Part shown: piece after piece, positions 1 through 9,501 of the stretch
Numbering within the stretch: the first letter of the stretch is position 1
How the letters are laid out: the number at the start of each line of letters is the position of its first letter
Assembly (NCBI GenBank): GCA_026984775.1
Contig: JALSRM010000033.1
Coordinates: 1-58,094, forward strand
Length of the DNA stretch: 58,094 nt
Source: Gammaproteobacteria bacterium
GTDB lineage: Bacteria; Pseudomonadota; Gammaproteobacteria; CAJXQU01
Direction: 5' to 3'
Made by a program: the position numbers and the translations under genes
The notes under the pieces: model-generated
Databases searched by the model: none
What the model was told of the DNA's origin: nothing
What the model saw: only the letters and a program-made list of their open reading frames with translations

Positions 1-526
1 CGAGTGTCTGGCCAACTTTGAGGCTGACTTCACCGATATTGGTATCTTCTGTTTCGATATGGACATGATCCTTGCCAATACGTCGTGGATTGACTTTGAT
101 GTGTTGTGGATCGAAATAGCCATCATAGGTGTTGACACCATTGATCCATGCCGTACTTTTGCCACCCGATCGTTTGACGATCCCGTTGACGGTGATCTTC
201 GGAATTTCGGGTGCAGGTACGACAACAATCTGTTTCTCGTTTTCCGGTTGTTCCTTTTCTATTGTTTCAGGATTGAATTCGGGTTCATAAACTACCTTGT
301 GTTCCACAACAGGTTTGGGTGGTTTGGGCAGGTCGTGAACTACGATCTTGATGGGTTCATATTTTGTTTTTTTGGGTGTATCTACGACAGGTTCATGATG
401 GCGTAAGCTTTCGAGTAATGCACGTTCCTTTGGTGTGGTAAAAAGCTTCCCCAATCCTTCGGCATTGAGTGAAGGTGAAAGAAACAAAAGCATAACCAGG
501 TTAATCAGAAGCAAACACTTGTTCAT
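1..526 (-). CDS. GspB/MshK-like periplasmic pilus-assembly protein (3' end cut by window)
   Basis: The reading frame starts at the ATG at 526 and runs off the left edge, giving at least 175 residues. It opens with a hydrophobic signal or anchor segment (about residues 4-22, leucine-rich, ending LNA). A proline- and lysine-rich linker follows (about residues 45-110, with repeated KPPKP-like patches). A compact C-terminal domain contains VNGIVKRSGG and TAWINGV, which resembles the GspB/MshK/PilP-type domain of secretion and MSHA systems. The start ATG overlaps the stop of the preceding PilO-like gene in an ATGA arrangement, so translation is probably coupled. By family analogy it would link inner-membrane assembly proteins to the secretin. 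The assignment rests on domain look and context; the C-terminus is not visible. Confidence 0.72.
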   Translation of the reverse strand, partial: MNKCLLLINLVMLLFLSPSLNAEGLGKLFTTPKERALLESLRHHEPVVDTPKKTKYEPIKIVVHDLPKPPKPVVEHKVVYEPEFNPETIEKEQPENEKQIVVVPAPEIPKITVNGIVKRSGGKSTAWINGVNTYDGYFDPQHIKVNPRRIGKDHVHIETEDTNIGEVSLKVGQTL

Positions 527-1140
527 AATTTTATCTCCTGACCGTCTGACAGGTTCAGGCTGAACCATTGCAGTTCACAATCAGCACTGATATTCGGGTG
601 TTTTGGATCAAATTTGATTTCCTTGTTTGTCCGGTTGAAGCGGCACTGCTTCACCGTGTAAAGACCTGATGCATTTTTGTTCAGGTTGTCAAAAAACTTG
701 GCCAGATCGATCTCATGCAAAAGACCCAGATTGAGTTTCATTTTGGTCACATAGAGTTTGTAAGCACCCGTATCCAGTTCAAACTCCGGTTCAAAGGGGT
801 TTCTGGATTCGATCTGATAGCGCAATGCTGGCAACTTGATCTCCCGCCCAGCCGCTTCCAATGTCTCTACCCAATTGAGGCGCTTTTCCGAACCAATGAT
901 CCCTCGATTATAGAGTTCAATAAACCTAGGATAGAGCTCACGAATGATTTTTTCGTCACTATCCACTGAAAGATATTTCTGGCTCACTTCGCGGAACTTG
1001 GCTTGGTTAAAGTCATACTCATCCTTCATTTTGTTGTGAAAGATCCAGCTGGCGAGTACGAGTACGGAACTGAGTAACAGGCACAGAAGGAAAGTACTGA
1101 TCGCCCCTCGCAGCATTGACCATTCGATTCTAGCTTTCAT
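523..1140 (-). CDS. PilO/MshJ-like inner-membrane pilus assembly protein
   Basis: This 205-residue protein has a short basic N-terminus, one transmembrane helix (about residues 12-34, rich in L, S, V) and a periplasmic remainder. That is the topology of PilO, GspM and MshJ, bitopic proteins that form the alignment complex of type IV pili and type II secretion systems. Its start overlaps the end of the upstream PilM/N-like gene by 11 bases, and its stop overlaps the next start by four bases, so it is tightly embedded in the operon. No catalytic motif is visible. Sequence similarity to known PilO is low by eye, so the call relies on topology, size and gene order. Confidence 0.7.
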   Translation of the reverse strand: MKARIEWSMLRGAISTFLLCLLLSSVLVLASWIFHNKMKDEYDFNQAKFREVSQKYLSVDSDEKIIRELYPRFIELYNRGIIGSEKRLNWVETLEAAGREIKLPALRYQIESRNPFEPEFELDTGAYKLYVTKMKLNLGLLHEIDLAKFFDNLNKNASGLYTVKQCRFNRTNKEIKFDPKHPNISADCELQWFSLNLSDGQEIKL

Positions 1141-2722
1141 TTTTTACCCCTAGCACGACGGTCAGAGCGAAAATGGCATCATGCGGTTGATCATCCTGTG
1201 CTTCACCCGTCAGGCGTGATTCAGGACTGATATCCAGTGGAAGACTTTCTACTTTCACATAGTGTACGTTTTTCTCATTTTTCAAAGTGTTGGCAAAACG
1301 TTTGACGATGCCAATCGCCTTACGGTAATTACCATCAAAAGGATCGAGATGTCCCTTGATGGTTGCGATTTGATAATAGTCATAGTTTCCTTTTTCGATA
1401 CTGTCCTCACCTTCTTCCAGTTCAATAGTCTGATTTAGACGCTTGTTGGGATCTGTATCAACGATCCATTCAATCCCATCGATCTGGATATTGGGATAGC
1501 GGGTCAGTGCCTCGCTAATGGTACTCAACATTAAAAAAGGCGTGGTTTTGTATTTGAGCAACGTATCTACGATTTCAATTGCCTTTTTTATATTTTCTGG
1601 TTCGACAGCCGTCGGTGGGAGATCCTTTTTGGCTTCTTCGTAGCGTGACTGGTAGTAGGCCTTTTCCTGCTGGGATTTTATCGACTGGTGCTTGAGTGAT
1701 ATACCACGGATAAAATTATATCCGCTCCAGGTTGTACCACCAAAAAGCAGCAGCAGGCTGGCCGCATAGAGCCCAACCCGAAGCTGATGCATGGTGAAGT
1801 AGTGGGTTTCTTCCTGCGTTCCGTAATGATTTTCGGGCGTTTCTGTAAGGAGCAGATGAGCATACAGATAATCGCTGAAAGGTGTCGTCAATACACCTTC
1901 AACACCGAGTTCATGGCTCAGTGTAGCGACATCGATCAGATGATAGCGCCTCAGCCCTGTGTCCTTGATCCGGTTATTCAGATCAACCAACATCTCGCCG
2001 TGGGCAAGAATGTAGATGTCGAGCGGTTCTTCCCGGGAGAGAAGGCGCAGGTTATTGAGATACCGGTAGAGTTTTTCCAGCTCGGCCAGGACGTATGGCC
2101 CATAGGGTGTTGTCCCGAAACGGGGGAGTTTTGCCAGACGGCTGATCTGTAGCTTCTGATCACGAAAATAGGTTTGGCGCAATCCACTGGTACTGCCAAG
2201 GCTAACCAACAACATGTTGGGCGATTTAGCCTCCAGATGCTTCAGCAGCTTGTGACTCAACAAGGGGAGTGAATAGATCCCCGCCAGAGGGATCTTGTTC
2301 TGTTCCAGAAGTTTGATCCAGGGTGCGATCTGGCCAGGGTTAGTCAGAGCCGTAAACAGCACCTTGTCATCTTTCCGTCCTTCTGTCTCTCGCCCCTGAA
2401 GAACATAGTGAACATAGGGTGTGTTACGGAAATTTCTAGCCAGTTTCCTTTCCAGAACACTCTTTCGATCTGAACCGGAAACATGGGGAATCGTGTCCTG
2501 ACGGAATTCTTCTTCGACTACATCGACCAGCAAATAGGTCGGGAGAACCGGCGTTTCTTGCAGGTAGCGGGCAAAGTGAAAACGGCCGGTATCATCCGCA
2601 TCGAACTGGAATGATTCCCTGATTTCGCCTTTCACCCAGTGATAGACTGTGACCGCATCCGCAGCGATACAGATCGCACGTTTGGGGCCCCGGTTAAACT
2701 TTGATCTTAGCAATGAGATCAT
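1130..2722 (-). CDS. PilM/PilN-like (MshI-like) fused pilus assembly protein
   Basis: This 530-residue protein has a cytoplasmic N-terminal part (about residues 1-310) laid out like the actin-fold PilM/GspL/MshI family. A single transmembrane helix follows (about residues 316-337, LRVGLYAASLLLLFGG), then a coiled-coil-prone stretch and a periplasmic PilN-like domain. Canonical type IV pili split these functions into PilM and PilN, and the window carries the split version too (35.5-37.1 kb). Here they appear joined, as in GspL. The gene overlaps the 3' end of the GspF-like gene by 29 bases. It probably recruits the assembly ATPase to the inner-membrane platform. The N-terminal actin fold is inferred from position and size; the nucleotide-binding motifs are not obvious. 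Confidence 0.68.
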   Translation of the reverse strand: MISLLRSKFNRGPKRAICIAADAVTVYHWVKGEIRESFQFDADDTGRFHFARYLQETPVLPTYLLVDVVEEEFRQDTIPHVSGSDRKSVLERKLARNFRNTPYVHYVLQGRETEGRKDDKVLFTALTNPGQIAPWIKLLEQNKIPLAGIYSLPLLSHKLLKHLEAKSPNMLLVSLGSTSGLRQTYFRDQKLQISRLAKLPRFGTTPYGPYVLAELEKLYRYLNNLRLLSREEPLDIYILAHGEMLVDLNNRIKDTGLRRYHLIDVATLSHELGVEGVLTTPFSDYLYAHLLLTETPENHYGTQEETHYFTMHQLRVGLYAASLLLLFGGTTWSGYNFIRGISLKHQSIKSQQEKAYYQSRYEEAKKDLPPTAVEPENIKKAIEIVDTLLKYKTTPFLMLSTISEALTRYPNIQIDGIEWIVDTDPNKRLNQTIELEEGEDSIEKGNYDYYQIATIKGHLDPFDGNYRKAIGIVKRFANTLKNEKNVHYVKVESLPLDISPESRLTGEAQDDQPHDAIFALTVVLGVKNES

Positions 2723-3902
2723 AAATGGGTCCTAAAATGGAAAACATAATCCACGCCACCAAAAGACCGATCAAAACGGTCAGCGCTGGCCCTATCATCT
2801 CCTGAAGCTGTTCAACGGATTCCTTGACCTCACGGTTATAGAAGTAGCTGACATTTTGCAGGGACTTTTCCAGTGTCCCTGTATTCTCTCCCACACGCAA
2901 CATCCTCAGCACCAAGGGTGGGAACAGTGCTGTTTTCTCGAATGCTGCACTAATCCCTTCGCCTTCCCCTATCAACCTGCCTGCTTCCCGGACTGCTGCG
3001 GCGATGGCAGTATTACCAACAATTTTCTCACCTGATTTTACACATTCCATAACGGTAATACCGGAAGCGTACATAATAGCGAAATAATTGGTAAATCGCG
3101 TCATGATCATTTTTTTCAGTATCGGGCCCAATACCGGGATTTTAAACTTCAACTCATCCACTTTCCGGTGAAATTCGGGACTTGTCTTCATGCCTATATA
3201 GGCTCCCAGCAAAATCATAGCTGGTACCAGAATGATCGCATACCAATACTTAGTAAAAAAATCAGAGATCACAATCAGCATTCGGGTATGAAACGGCAAT
3301 TCTTCTCCCATGTTCTGCATGAACTGCATCAGTTGCGGAACCAGATAGAGCATGAGGAAGAAGAGTACGCCTGTGATCAAAACCAGGACTAAGGCCGGAT
3401 AGATGAAGATTTTCCTGGTATGTGCTGCCTGTTCGTCCTGCCACTTGAGGTTTTCTGTGATATGCTCCAGCACTGTAGGCAACTCACCACTCTGCTCCCC
3501 TGCCCGGATAAGATTGATAAAAACGTCTCCAAACTCATTCGGAAAGTCTGCCATCGCTTCAGACAGGCTCTTGCCGCCACTAATCGTTTCGATCATGGCA
3601 ATGATCACTTCTCTCAGTCGTGGATTATCCACACTGTCTCGTAGATCACTCAGGGCATCGAGTATCGGAACACCAGCCCGAAGTAATTGTTCCAGGTGGT
3701 AACAAAAAGTGATCAAATCGGTTCGATTGATTCCGTGGCGTGTAAACAGGTTACGCCCGACTTTCTGTACTTGTTTGAATGAGATCAGGTCTAATCCCAG
3801 TCGCTTAAGACGTACTTCCAGATCGCCAGGATTGATCGCATCCATACGACCCGTTATGAATCTGCCGGTTTCATCAATCGCCTTGTATTTGAACAGCTCC
3901 AT
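2694..3902 (-). CDS. GspF/PilC/MshG-family inner-membrane platform protein
   Basis: This 402-residue protein shows the duplicated T2SSF architecture. A short N-terminal domain begins LFKYKAIDETGRFITG. It is followed by two related helical cytoplasmic domains (about 66-165 and 270-370) and three hydrophobic segments near residues 165-190, 215-235 and 372-395. The motif GVPILDAL in the first repeat and GITVMEC in the second are typical of the family. The protein is the polytopic platform on which the ATPase drives pilin extraction. It lies six bases downstream of the MshE-like ATPase gene, as in MSHA loci (mshE-mshG). Length and domain order are normal. Confidence 0.93.
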   Translation of the reverse strand: MELFKYKAIDETGRFITGRMDAINPGDLEVRLKRLGLDLISFKQVQKVGRNLFTRHGINRTDLITFCYHLEQLLRAGVPILDALSDLRDSVDNPRLREVIIAMIETISGGKSLSEAMADFPNEFGDVFINLIRAGEQSGELPTVLEHITENLKWQDEQAAHTRKIFIYPALVLVLITGVLFFLMLYLVPQLMQFMQNMGEELPFHTRMLIVISDFFTKYWYAIILVPAMILLGAYIGMKTSPEFHRKVDELKFKIPVLGPILKKMIMTRFTNYFAIMYASGITVMECVKSGEKIVGNTAIAAAVREAGRLIGEGEGISAAFEKTALFPPLVLRMLRVGENTGTLEKSLQNVSYFYNREVKESVEQLQEMIGPALTVLIGLLVAWIMFSILGPIYDLIAKIKV

Positions 3903-3908
3903 CTCGAC

Positions 3909-5621
3909 TTATCCGATTCGTTCCGTCAGATCGATAACACGGGAAATTTCATCAAGACTGGTAACGCCATCCATAACCTTGCGCACTCCCATGTCGGCCA
4001 GCGTCTTGAATCCTTTCTCTACGGCAACTTCATTCAACTCGCGAAGCGAAGCGCCGGCTGCAATCAGTTCATCGATTTCGTGATCGAACTTGAGGAGCTC
4101 CATAATCGCAGTTCGACCAGAATAACCCTGATGTTCACACTGCTCACAACCTCTTGCCCGATAAATCCTAGAGGGTTTTGTAGCCGCTTTCATACCCAAC
4201 AAGCGTCGTTCCAGTTCGGAAGGTTCATATGCTTCTTTACAGTGATTGCATAACTTTCGAACCAATCGCTGCGCCATGACACCAATGATGTTGCCCGCCA
4301 TGATTTCAGGTTTGATACCGATATCCATCAAACGCGGGATTGCTCCGAGGGACGAGTTGGTATGTAGCGTTGTAAATACCTGGTGGCCGGTCATGGCTGC
4401 ACGAAAGGCCATCGTCGCCGTGTCTTCATCACGAATTTCACCCACGAGAATAATATCCGGATCCTGGCGCAGAATCGTTCGGATACCACTAGCAAAATCG
4501 AGCCTTACTGCTTCATTGATTGACGTCTGCCGGATCATACTCATGGGATATTCAACCGGATCTTCCAGTGTCATGATGTTGACCGATTCCGTATTCAGAT
4601 GGGAAAGCAGGGAATAGAGTGTTGTGGTCTTACCACTGCCGGTCGGGCCAGTGACCAGTATGATCCCATTTGGCCTTGCAACCATGATCTTCAGGAGGTC
4701 CAAAACATCCTCGTCCAACCCAAGTTCGTCAAGACTGACAAGGCCCCTGGTACGATCGAGCACACGCAGGACGATATTTTCTCCATGAACAGTAGGGATG
4801 GTGGAAACACGAAAATCGATTGGACGTCCCGAAAAGGAAAGCGTGATTCGTCCGTCCTGGGGCTTGCGGTTTTCGGCAATATCCAACCCGGCCATGACCT
4901 TCAGGCGAACAGCAATAGCCGACCAGTAATTCTTGTGCAGACTCCGTACCTGACGCAGTACCCCATCAATCCGATAACGAAAACGAAGAAACCCTTCTTC
5001 TGGCTCAAAATGGATATCCGATGCCTCTCTCTTGACCGCATCCGATAACAATGCGTTAACAAGCCGGACCACAGGCTGACTGTATTCTTCCGTATCGCCT
5101 TCCAAGCTATCGTAATCGATCTCGCCAGTCTCGATCTCTCTGAGGATACCGTCCACCGACAACTCAAATCCGTAAAACTGATCGATCGCTTTCTGAATTT
5201 CTGCCTCGCCTGCCAGGGTTGCGGTGATCTCGCAATCTCCACCGAGTAAAGCATTGAGTTGATCGATAGCGACAACATTGAAGGTATCGGCCATAGCAAC
5301 CGTCAAATGATTGCGATTCCTGTCGTAAGTCAATGGCAACAGACGATAACGGCGTGCCAGTTCTTTGGGAATCCTTTTGATTGCTTCGCTGTCGGGAACT
5401 ACTTTTGTGAGATCAGTACTTTTCTGGCCGAGCGCACCGCCGAGCACATCTCGGATGATGGCTTCGGTTGCGAAGCCAAGACGCACGAGAATCCGCCCAA
5501 GATGCTCGTTTCTCTTTTGTTGTTCGATCAGCGCAATCCTGACCTGGTCATGGCTGACCACGCCATTTTCTATAAGAATTTCACCGATACGGAGTGGATT
5601 TGTTTGAGAACTCATAGGCAA
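3909..5621 (-). CDS. GspE/PilB/MshE-type pilus assembly ATPase
   Basis: This 570-residue hexameric motor ATPase has an N-terminal MshEN-like domain (about residues 9-150). The T2SSE core follows, with Walker A GPTGSGKT at about 325-332, an Asp box around LEDPVEYPM, Walker B-like DIILVGEIRD and a His box near TTLHTNSS. A zinc-binding tetracysteine lies at about C458, C461, C492 and C495. All catalytic elements look intact. It would power pilin polymerisation at the inner membrane. It lies between the TPR gene and the GspF-like gene in one operon. The MshEN domain in related proteins binds cyclic-di-GMP, so c-di-GMP control is possible but not shown here. Confidence 0.95.
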   Translation of the reverse strand: MPMSSQTNPLRIGEILIENGVVSHDQVRIALIEQQKRNEHLGRILVRLGFATEAIIRDVLGGALGQKSTDLTKVVPDSEAIKRIPKELARRYRLLPLTYDRNRNHLTVAMADTFNVVAIDQLNALLGGDCEITATLAGEAEIQKAIDQFYGFELSVDGILREIETGEIDYDSLEGDTEEYSQPVVRLVNALLSDAVKREASDIHFEPEEGFLRFRYRIDGVLRQVRSLHKNYWSAIAVRLKVMAGLDIAENRKPQDGRITLSFSGRPIDFRVSTIPTVHGENIVLRVLDRTRGLVSLDELGLDEDVLDLLKIMVARPNGIILVTGPTGSGKTTTLYSLLSHLNTESVNIMTLEDPVEYPMSMIRQTSINEAVRLDFASGIRTILRQDPDIILVGEIRDEDTATMAFRAAMTGHQVFTTLHTNSSLGAIPRLMDIGIKPEIMAGNIIGVMAQRLVRKLCNHCKEAYEPSELERRLLGMKAATKPSRIYRARGCEQCEHQGYSGRTAIMELLKFDHEIDELIAAGASLRELNEVAVEKGFKTLADMGVRKVMDGVTSLDEISRVIDLTERIG

Positions 5622-5647
5622 CCGCGCTCTTGGGTGGCAACAAGCTG

Positions 5648-7606
5648 CTAATTTTTAACGATACCCGAAAGCTTCTGGATTCTTGCCAACACTTTGGATG
5701 TATTGAAACTGACCTGCTTTCGATTCGCCAGTTTCAGCGCTTTGCGATAATAGTCCAGTGCCGATTTGGATTGTCCCATATGGTCGAGACTTACAGCCAG
5801 ATTGTAGGCATAGTCAGGATTCTCCTGATCGAGATTGAAGGCTTCGAAAAACGCCTGTTGTGCATCAGGCCATCGTAACTGCCCTGCATAATAACTGCCT
5901 AGACTGAAATATAACTGGGAAGAATCTGGATTCTGATCGAGCAATAATTTTAACTGACTTTCACTGACGATCCCACTGGAATTGCCTTGCAAATTGAAAA
6001 GAGCCGCATTGACCAGCTCGTCTCTCGGATTAAGTTGCAACAAATACTGATAATGCCGGTAAGCTGTTTCATAGTTGCCTTCCAGCACGGCAATCGCTGC
6101 GATCCCAAGTCGTGCATCCCGATTATCCGGTCTGTTGTTCAGGATCTTGCGGTAAAGTTCTTTCGCGGTTTCATAATCACCATTCTGATAGGCTCGCCAA
6201 GCCAGGGTCAGATCAGTACTGGTTGCTCTGCCAGTATGCCCTTTTGTAATCTTGATCGCACTTTTGGGAACCCGCAAACCTTTTGCCAGATCCTCTGCCG
6301 ATGCGACATCAATGGGTTGATTATTGGCCTGTGTGACAAACGGTTCAGAACCTCCCTGCAAGATCTGTGATTCCTGTTTCTTTTCCGCCAATACAATGGC
6401 CTCTTCTTTTCGTTCCGTAGCGGAATGATTCCCCATCGTTTCATGCTGGGGAAAATAGACGACCTCATGTTTGGGTTTGGGTGCCGGAGGAGGAATAACC
6501 GGCAATACTCTGGCATGTTCTATCGAAGGTAATTCCGAAGTAGCAACTTTTGTTTCCTTGATCCCTGAGCGCGTTTTTTTTGCTGCTGTTGCGGTCTCTT
6601 CTTCTGTTTGGGCAACCTTTTGTAAGCTGGATTCAGAGGTATTTTCAACCCTCCCCGCATTTGGTTCCAGAGTTTTTTCTCTGGAGTTAGCCGCTTTTTT
6701 GTCTTTGGTCTGCGCAACTTCTGTGGATAGATCTTCCTTAACCACCTGAGCAAGCACCGGATCTTCAGTCGTAACAGCGGTCACTGACGTACCCGGTTCA
6801 AAGGGAGGATTGGCTTCTGCTGTATTGACATCCACTTGAACTGACTGTGACTGCTCATCAGGCTCCACCATAGTGGCAACAGTTGTTGGAGCAGTCGGCA
6901 TATTGATCACAGAAGGTGTCACATAGGAATAATAGAGAGCAGTTGCCCCTAGACCAAGGGCCAGAAAAATCGTGCCGAACAGTGCATAACTGGCAAGACC
7001 GGTTGATGGTTTACGCACTTGGCTAGCAGTGAAAATCGTGTGTGCGGTGACGTGAGTGGAAGAAACATCAAGTGGCGAAGTATTGATAACCGACTGTTGG
7101 GTCACATTTGCACTTTCGGAGGTTCCGACTTCACTTTGATCTAGGGTGATGGATTGTGATTCTTCGAAATAGTCTTTCAAAGACGACTGGATTGCTCTTT
7201 CCGAAGGCAGAGTGACATCGTGATCGAAACCGGACTTGTCAAATTCTGGATCTGAAGTAGATACGGGACCGGTAGTATCAGGCTGTTTCTCTTCTTCCGG
7301 GGGCAAAGGTTCCGCCATTGTCGTATCATCGGCCAGCGCTGCACTTTGATGATCCTGATGTGCCAGAGGTTCCAGTTCCAATTCACTGGTATCAAATGCC
7401 CATCCCCCATCTTCCTGAACCTGCGGGGCTTTTTCAGGCTGGTTCAGTGGTTGTTGGAAAGATGACTCACTATCCGGGATAGTTTGATCTGTGGCTATAG
7501 CCTCGGAAGAAGGATCTGAACCGGTCTGTTCCTCCGGACGCTTTTTTGAAGCTGCTCTGCTTTTTTCCCGTTCGGCCTTTTTAAGCGCATCCATTAAAAG
7601 GCTCAT
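5648..7606 (-). CDS. MshN-like TPR pilus biogenesis protein
   Basis: This 652-residue protein begins with MSLLMDALKKAE, an N-terminus shared by MshN-type proteins encoded beside ExeA-like ATPases and secretins. A long acidic, low-complexity cytoplasmic region (about 20-200) precedes one transmembrane helix (about 206-228). A Thr/Glu/Lys-rich linker follows, then a C-terminal TPR array (about 465-640) with repeats such as AWRAYQNGDYETAKELY. Such proteins are thought to stabilise or localise the secretin or assembly machine. The gene sits 13 bases downstream of the secretin gene and 26 bases upstream of the ATPase gene, indicating co-transcription. Confidence 0.85.
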   Translation of the reverse strand: MSLLMDALKKAEREKSRAASKKRPEEQTGSDPSSEAIATDQTIPDSESSFQQPLNQPEKAPQVQEDGGWAFDTSELELEPLAHQDHQSAALADDTTMAEPLPPEEEKQPDTTGPVSTSDPEFDKSGFDHDVTLPSERAIQSSLKDYFEESQSITLDQSEVGTSESANVTQQSVINTSPLDVSSTHVTAHTIFTASQVRKPSTGLASYALFGTIFLALGLGATALYYSYVTPSVINMPTAPTTVATMVEPDEQSQSVQVDVNTAEANPPFEPGTSVTAVTTEDPVLAQVVKEDLSTEVAQTKDKKAANSREKTLEPNAGRVENTSESSLQKVAQTEEETATAAKKTRSGIKETKVATSELPSIEHARVLPVIPPPAPKPKHEVVYFPQHETMGNHSATERKEEAIVLAEKKQESQILQGGSEPFVTQANNQPIDVASAEDLAKGLRVPKSAIKITKGHTGRATSTDLTLAWRAYQNGDYETAKELYRKILNNRPDNRDARLGIAAIAVLEGNYETAYRHYQYLLQLNPRDELVNAALFNLQGNSSGIVSESQLKLLLDQNPDSSQLYFSLGSYYAGQLRWPDAQQAFFEAFNLDQENPDYAYNLAVSLDHMGQSKSALDYYRKALKLANRKQVSFNTSKVLARIQKLSGIVKN

Positions 7607-7619
7607 AATCGTACTCCTT

Positions 7620-9290
7620 CTATCTGGGCTCTACCGGCAGGGGGGTTGTGACATTATCCTGCAAATAGTGACGATAGGGTTTCAGATCTCCGGTCAGACT
7701 TGCATTCTGAACCACGATCGGACGTAAAAAGATGATCAACTCTGACTTGGTATTCCTGAAATCCCGTTGTTTGAACGCATCCCCGGCCACGGGCAGGTCT
7801 CCCAGCCCAGGGACTGCGTTGGTATCGCGCTGATAATCATCTTGCATTAAGCCACCCAGAACCGCCACCTGCCCACTGTTCACTTTCAAAATCGATTCCA
7901 TCTCTCGAACCGAGATCACAGGGATTTCACTCTTGATATCAGGCAGATCCGAGTTTGGATTCTGTGCCTTAAACTGGGCGGCAATCAACTGTGGCGCAGG
8001 ATCCTGAATTCGATCCGATATCCTGGAAATTGTGGGTCTGACATTCAGGGTAACTGTCATATTCTCATTGATCTGCGGTGTGACCGACATGACAAGCCCA
8101 ACCGGTACAGTGTGCACTTCGGATTCGATCGTGGTCAATGAGTTGGTCTGGTTCTGTGAGGTTTCGGCATCCAGAGTAAAATAGACTTCATTTCTGACAA
8201 CCTTAAGAACAGCGGTCTGGTTGTTAAGTGCCATCAGTTTTGGACTGGACAGTACTTTTGTGTCACCGAAGGTTTTGAGCAGTTTTAACGTGGCGCGAAA
8301 ATCAGGATTCTGTCCGTTGTCACTCTGTAATACGGCTTGGAAGAAACTGGTACCGAGCCCAGTCGTGCCCGGCAGAAGTGACTGCTGCAATTTGATAATA
8401 TCATTGCCCCCAACCAGTGCATTCCAATCAATGCCCGACTGAAAACGATCGTTCAATGTAACTTCAACAATCGTAGCCTCAATCAAAACCTGTCGCTGTG
8501 CATTGTGCATTACTTCATCCAGAAATTTCTGGATATGCAGATGCTGTGCTGATGTGGCTTTAACGCTGATAATGCCACTTTCCGGGTTGATAACGACAGA
8601 ATCTGAACCAAGTTCTCCTGAAGCATTGCCTTTCCCCTCTTCACCGAGAATTCTGCTGATGTTGTTGGCGAGTGTCACCCAAAATTGATTGTTTGACCTG
8701 CTTCTTACCGACGTTCGTGAATTGTTTTCGTTACCTCCTGCACCGCCTCCCGTTGCCTTGACATCTACTGTTCCAGTTTTTGCGATTTGGGTGGAAATAC
8801 TGATCTGGCCTTCCATATCACGGGAAATATTGACATAGTCAATTTTGTAAGTCCTAAAATAGGGTTCATCCGGAGAGATATAGAGATTGTTGCCCTTGAG
8901 CTCATACCGCAGGTTCGTCTGACGCGCAATCCGTTCGAGAATTTGTGGCAGGGTTTGTTCGACAGCATTGAGTGTGACATAACCCTCAATATCCGAATCC
9001 ACATCAATATTCAGAGAGGCATCTCGAGCCAAAGCAAACAGCAGTTCCTTCACCGGCACATCGTTGACGACGACGGTATAGCGTTCGAGTTCCTGTTCCG
9101 CAGGTTGAGGAACAGGTGGCGGCAAAAAGGGTTTTTTCTGGATAACTTCGGGTATTTCGGCTTCCGATGCTGTTGTCGCTTGCTCATCTACCGAGATATG
9201 ACCTTTTGATGGCTGATGCGGTTCTGGAATCGTCGATGCACATCCACCAAGAAACAGTGTCAATATCACTATTCGCCACGAGACATGCAT
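7620..9290 (-). CDS. MshL-like outer-membrane secretin (lipoprotein)
   Basis: This secretin would form the outer-membrane pore of the MSHA-like machine. I place the start at the ATG at 9290. It has a Shine-Dalgarno-like AAGGGG six bases upstream and leads directly into a lipoprotein signal peptide ending LFLGGC. An in-frame ATG at 9317 would add nine residues, but its GGAGGAG is about 14 bases away. The mature protein has an STN-like domain with VKELLFALA, a Gly/Asn/Ser-rich loop (about residue 190), and a long C-terminal secretin domain containing VLIEATIVEV, VLSSPKLMALNN and VLGGLMQDD, the last a family hallmark. Size is normal for MshL. Confidence 0.93.
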   Translation of the reverse strand: MHVSWRIVILTLFLGGCASTIPEPHQPSKGHISVDEQATTASEAEIPEVIQKKPFLPPPVPQPAEQELERYTVVVNDVPVKELLFALARDASLNIDVDSDIEGYVTLNAVEQTLPQILERIARQTNLRYELKGNNLYISPDEPYFRTYKIDYVNISRDMEGQISISTQIAKTGTVDVKATGGGAGGNENNSRTSVRSRSNNQFWVTLANNISRILGEEGKGNASGELGSDSVVINPESGIISVKATSAQHLHIQKFLDEVMHNAQRQVLIEATIVEVTLNDRFQSGIDWNALVGGNDIIKLQQSLLPGTTGLGTSFFQAVLQSDNGQNPDFRATLKLLKTFGDTKVLSSPKLMALNNQTAVLKVVRNEVYFTLDAETSQNQTNSLTTIESEVHTVPVGLVMSVTPQINENMTVTLNVRPTISRISDRIQDPAPQLIAAQFKAQNPNSDLPDIKSEIPVISVREMESILKVNSGQVAVLGGLMQDDYQRDTNAVPGLGDLPVAGDAFKQRDFRNTKSELIIFLRPIVVQNASLTGDLKPYRHYLQDNVTTPLPVEPR

Positions 9291-9416
9291 TTGATTCCCC
9301 TTGATTTTATTGCCCATTATCTTTAGTGCAGCTCCTCCCAGGACGGATCAAGATACCATATTTTCGGCCAGGAAAAGAGAGGTAGAATGGATTTTTTACA
9401 TCTTTCCGGCAGGTGA

Positions 9417-9432
9417 GGCAGAAAAAGCGCCA
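9417..9432 (-). promoter_or_regulatory. Candidate sigma-54 promoter (-24/-12) for the secretin operon
   Basis: Read on the minus strand, this 16-base element is TGGCGCTTTTTCTGCC. It has the invariant GG and GC dinucleotides separated by ten bases, as sigma-54 promoters require, and differs from TGGCACG-N4-TTGCW at only a few non-invariant positions. It lies about 127 bases upstream of the secretin start, in the only sizeable gap of this operon (9291-9501), and the gene for a sigma-54-dependent activator is two genes upstream. Functional assignment is an inference. Confidence 0.5.
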
Positions 9433-9501
9433 AGTTTCCGGCTCGATATCCTCAAGAAAAAATGGAAAACCTGTAATTCCGTCAACTGACCGTTGTAATG
9501 C

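Noticed and set aside
59-406. Plus-strand ORF of 115 residues
   Set aside because: It is antisense to the GspB/MshK-like gene, is rich in Phe and Asn without a domain, and has no ribosome-binding site.
9301-9489. Plus-strand ORF of 62 residues in the gap before the secretin gene
   Set aside because: No family resemblance, no ribosome-binding site, and it overlaps the candidate sigma-54 promoter.
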